A stretch of DNA of 8,259 bases from Terriglobia bacterium (GTDB lineage Bacteria; Acidobacteriota; Terriglobia; UBA7540), in NCBI GenBank assembly GCA_030049455.1, contig JASIKV010000480.1, forward strand, positions 1 to 8,259, given 5' to 3'. The notes below the pieces were generated by a model. It had not been told where the DNA came from, searched no databases, and worked only from the letters and a program-made list of their open reading frames with translations. Position numbers and translations under genes: made by a program. Of the stretch, positions 6,420-8,259 are shown in pieces (the stretch's first letter is position 1; each line of letters opens with the position of its first letter).

Positions 6420-7778
6420 ATGAACAGCGGGATGAAATCCGCGATCGTCGCCGGCGGAGGCCTGGCAGGAAGCGAAGCGGCGTGGCAGCTCGCCGAGCGC
6501 GGCGTGCCGGTGACGCTCTATGAGATGCGTCCTGCGCGCCCCACTCCGGCTCACAAAACCGACCGGCTGGCAGAACTGGTTTGCAGCAACTCCTTGAAGT
6601 CGAATGCGCCGGGCGCTGCTTCGTGGCTGCTGAAGGAGGAGTTGCGGTGTGCGGGCTCACTGCTGATGCGCATTGCGGCGGAGTGCGCGGTGCCCGGCGG
6701 CGCAGCGCTGGCCGTAGACCGCGAACGTTTTGCCGAAGGCGTGACCGCAGCGATCGCGGGGCACGAATTCATTACGCTGCGGCGGGAGGAGCTTTCTGAA
6801 ATTCCATCGGGCGCTACGGGTCTGATTGCCTCCGGGCCGCTTACCAGCGACGCGCTCGCCGCGCGCCTGGAAGCGCTGACCGGTTCGGACAATCTGTCCT
6901 TCTACGACGCCATCAGTCCTGTAGTGGACGCGGAAACGCTCAACATGCAGCGCATCTTCCGCGCCTCGCGCTACGGCAAGGGCGGCGAGGATTACCTGAA
7001 CTGCCCGTTTACGGAAGATGAGTACCGCGTCTTCTACGAAGCCCTGGCGGGCGCGGAGGCCGTGCCCACGCACGAATTCGAAAATGTGAATTTCTTTGAA
7101 GCTTGCCTGCCCATTGAGGAGCTCGGCCGGCGTGGATATGACACGCTGCGCTTCGGCCCCATGAAACCCGTGGGGTTGGTCGATCCACGCACGGGCCGCC
7201 AGCCCTTCGCGGTGGTACAGTTGCGGCCGGAAAACTTGCGATTCTCCAGCTACAATCTGGTGGGCTTTCAAAATCACCTGAAATTTCCCGAGCAGAAGCG
7301 AATTCTTCGGTTGATTCCGGGCCTTGAGAATGCGGAATTCCTGCGCTTCGGGCAAATCCACCGCAACACGTATATCAATTCGCCGCGCCTGCTGAATCCT
7401 GACCTGAGTTTTCGGAGCGCGCCACAGACGTTTGTGGCGGGTCAGCTTTCCGGCGTCGAAGGTTATGTGGAGTGCATCGCCACGGGACTGCTGGCAGGGC
7501 TGGCGATAGCCGCGCGAGCGCGAGAGGGAGCGTGGACCGCCCCGCCCCGCTCGACTGCCCTGGGATCGTTGATCCACTACATCACGCACGCTGACCCCGC
7601 GCATTACCAGCCGGCGAATATTTCCTTCGACCTGCTTCCGCCCATGGAAGGTTTACCGCGGGCCATTGCCCGTGACCGCCGCGCGCGGCGCGAGAAGCAG
7701 TGCGCCCGTGCGCTTGCCGACTTTCAGGGATGGTTTGCGACAATCGGAGGCTTTCGGCTGGCAGCGGCGAAACCATAG
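6420..7778 (+). CDS. trmFO: TrmFO, folate/FAD-dependent tRNA (uracil-54-C5)-methyltransferase
   Basis: This cytosolic enzyme makes 5-methyluridine at position 54 of the tRNA T-loop, taking carbon from 5,10-methylenetetrahydrofolate and electrons from NAD(P)H through FAD. The 452 residues are the usual family length. The N-terminal dinucleotide fold has GGGLAGSE at 12-19 and YEMRP at 34-38. LVCSNSLKSNAPG at 53-65 carries a conserved Cys (C55). FEACLPIEELGRRGYDTLRFGPMKP around 226-250 carries Cys229, in the context of the nucleophilic Cys226 of the B. subtilis enzyme (position by motif, not alignment). YGKGGEDYLNCPF (185-197) and GQLSGVEGYVE (341-351) are further signatures. The ATG at 6420 is preferred. 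An internal ATG four codons on would shorten the N-terminus to a more typical length. The only ribosome binding match is a weak GGGA eight bases upstream. No lesion is seen. It is followed by xerC, a known neighbour. Confidence 0.97.
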   Translation: MNSGMKSAIVAGGGLAGSEAAWQLAERGVPVTLYEMRPARPTPAHKTDRLAELVCSNSLKSNAPGAASWLLKEELRCAGSLLMRIAAECAVPGGAALAVDRERFAEGVTAAIAGHEFITLRREELSEIPSGATGLIASGPLTSDALAARLEALTGSDNLSFYDAISPVVDAETLNMQRIFRASRYGKGGEDYLNCPFTEDEYRVFYEALAGAEAVPTHEFENVNFFEACLPIEELGRRGYDTLRFGPMKPVGLVDPRTGRQPFAVVQLRPENLRFSSYNLVGFQNHLKFPEQKRILRLIPGLENAEFLRFGQIHRNTYINSPRLLNPDLSFRSAPQTFVAGQLSGVEGYVECIATGLLAGLAIAARAREGAWTAPPRSTALGSLIHYITHADPAHYQPANISFDLLPPMEGLPRAIARDRRARREKQCARALADFQGWFATIGGFRLAAAKP

Positions 7779-7785
7779 CACGCGA

Positions 7786-7827
7786 CTGATTTCTGACAAC
7801 TGATAACTGACGACTGAAAACTGATAT
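7786..7827 (+). repeat. Six tandem CTGAnnn heptamers running into the xerC start codon
   Basis: Starting at 7786, CTGA recurs every seven bases six times without interruption: CTGATTT, CTGACAA, CTGATAA, CTGACGA, CTGAAAA, CTGATAT. The sixth unit contains the first two bases of the xerC ATG. The array fills nearly all of the 47-bp trmFO-xerC gap. Degenerate heptamers of this type, which translate on one strand as SVISYQ-like peptides, are known intergenic low-complexity repeats in several bacterial groups, cyanobacteria among them. Their role is not established. Here they occupy the place where a Shine-Dalgarno sequence would be expected. Confidence 0.85.
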
Positions 7828-8259
7828 GGATGACCTGATCGAACGCTACATGACCTATCTGCGCTACGAGCGCAATGCCTCGCCGCATACGATCCGCAAT
7901 TATGAAAGCGACCTGCGGCAATTTTATGACTATTTGAGGGATGGCAAGTCTGAAGCCGTCATCGACCTGAAGGCGGTCAACGCGCTGCGCATTCGCGGCT
8001 TCCTGGCGCACCTGTTCGAGCGCGAAAAGAAAAAATCGTCGATCGGACGGAAGCTGGCGGCGGTGCGGGCATTCTACAAGTTCCTGGCGCGGGAGGGCGT
8101 GCTGGCGTCGAATCCCGCGGCGACGGTTTCGACTCCCAAGCTGGAGAAAAAACTTCCGCGCATCATGACGGAGGAGGAGATCAACACGTTTCTGGACAGC
8201 GTGGCGAAGGCCACGGCGGATGGCCCGGCGATGATGCGCCGCGACCGCGCCATCCTGGA
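7826..8259 (+). CDS. xerC: Tyrosine recombinase XerC, N-terminal part, cut by window edge
   Basis: A site-specific tyrosine recombinase which, paired with XerD, resolves chromosome dimers at dif near the division septum. The visible 144 codons begin MDDLIERYMTYLRYERNASP, a classic Xer N-terminus. They cover the SAM-like core-binding domain (about 1-90: SPHTIRNYESDLRQF, then SIGRKLAAVRAFYKFL near 70-86, SNPAATVSTPKL near 94-105). The start of the catalytic domain follows (LPRIMTEEEINTFL, then RRDRAIL at the edge). The catalytic Arg-Lys-His-Arg-His-Tyr residues all lie beyond the window. The ATG at 7826 matches the family start, and an in-frame TGA at 7808-7810 excludes a longer form. It has no Shine-Dalgarno sequence because heptamer repeats precede it. 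Position after trmFO favours XerC over XerD. No separate promoter is seen, so it is probably co-transcribed with trmFO. Confidence 0.93.
   Translation, partial: MDDLIERYMTYLRYERNASPHTIRNYESDLRQFYDYLRDGKSEAVIDLKAVNALRIRGFLAHLFEREKKKSSIGRKLAAVRAFYKFLAREGVLASNPAATVSTPKLEKKLPRIMTEEEINTFLDSVAKATADGPAMMRRDRAIL

Noticed and set aside
6199..6660. Open frame on the minus strand crossing the divergent gap
   Set aside because: It runs through the palindromic element and the trmFO promoter and start, with no homology; it is open only because of composition.
6657..7604. 315-codon open frame on the minus strand
   Set aside because: It is a shadow of trmFO, whose conserved motifs are unambiguous.
7786..7827. 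CRISPR-like array or attachment site beside a recombinase
   Set aside because: The units are only 7 bp with no spacers, and the recombinase is a housekeeping Xer by sequence and context; there is no second att-like copy.
7724..8011. 95-codon open frame on the minus strand with an SFQSSVIS-like segment
   Set aside because: That segment is the translation of the heptamer repeats; the rest is antisense to xerC.

Overview
The window is about 60% GC by eye and looks like ordinary, densely coded chromosome of a Gram-negative-type bacterium. Several features would fit an acidobacterium or a similar GC-rich soil lineage: the folate/FAD-dependent tRNA methyltransferase TrmFO, a DUF2339 membrane protein, and GC-rich palindromic and heptameric intergenic repeats. 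That placement is inference, because there is no rRNA or marker phylogeny here.

Left part, minus strand (1-6119): three genes read leftwards. The first is a 1064-residue polytopic DUF2339 membrane protein (2925-6119). Its TGA stop overlaps the ATG of a 721-residue exported M48 zinc metalloprotease with a long TPR array (763-2928). After a 114-bp gap comes an aldo/keto reductase cut by the left edge (1-648). The four-base ATGA overlap makes the DUF2339 and M48 proteins a likely co-translated pair acting in the cell envelope. The reductase may be a read-through member of the same transcript or independent.

Divergent intergenic region (6120-6419): exactly 300 bp. It holds a leftward promoter for the DUF2339 gene, a 57-bp element that can fold as two hairpins inside an outer stem, a 12-bp perfect palindrome abutting it, two further dyads, and a strong extended -10 promoter (TGTTATAAT) for the rightward genes.

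Right part, plus strand (6420-8259): trmFO (452 residues, makes m5U54 in tRNA) is followed 47 bp later by the N-terminal half of a Xer tyrosine recombinase. The pair trmFO-xerC is a known neighbourhood in other bacteria (for example Bacillus, where hslV, hslU and codY follow), so the recombinase is called XerC. Between them are six consecutive CTGAnnn heptamers; the last one runs into the xerC start codon, where a Shine-Dalgarno sequence would normally be.

There is no CRISPR array, insertion sequence, tRNA or rRNA. The most unusual content is the intergenic structure and the overlapping pair of poorly characterised envelope genes, not an obvious new defence or mobile system.
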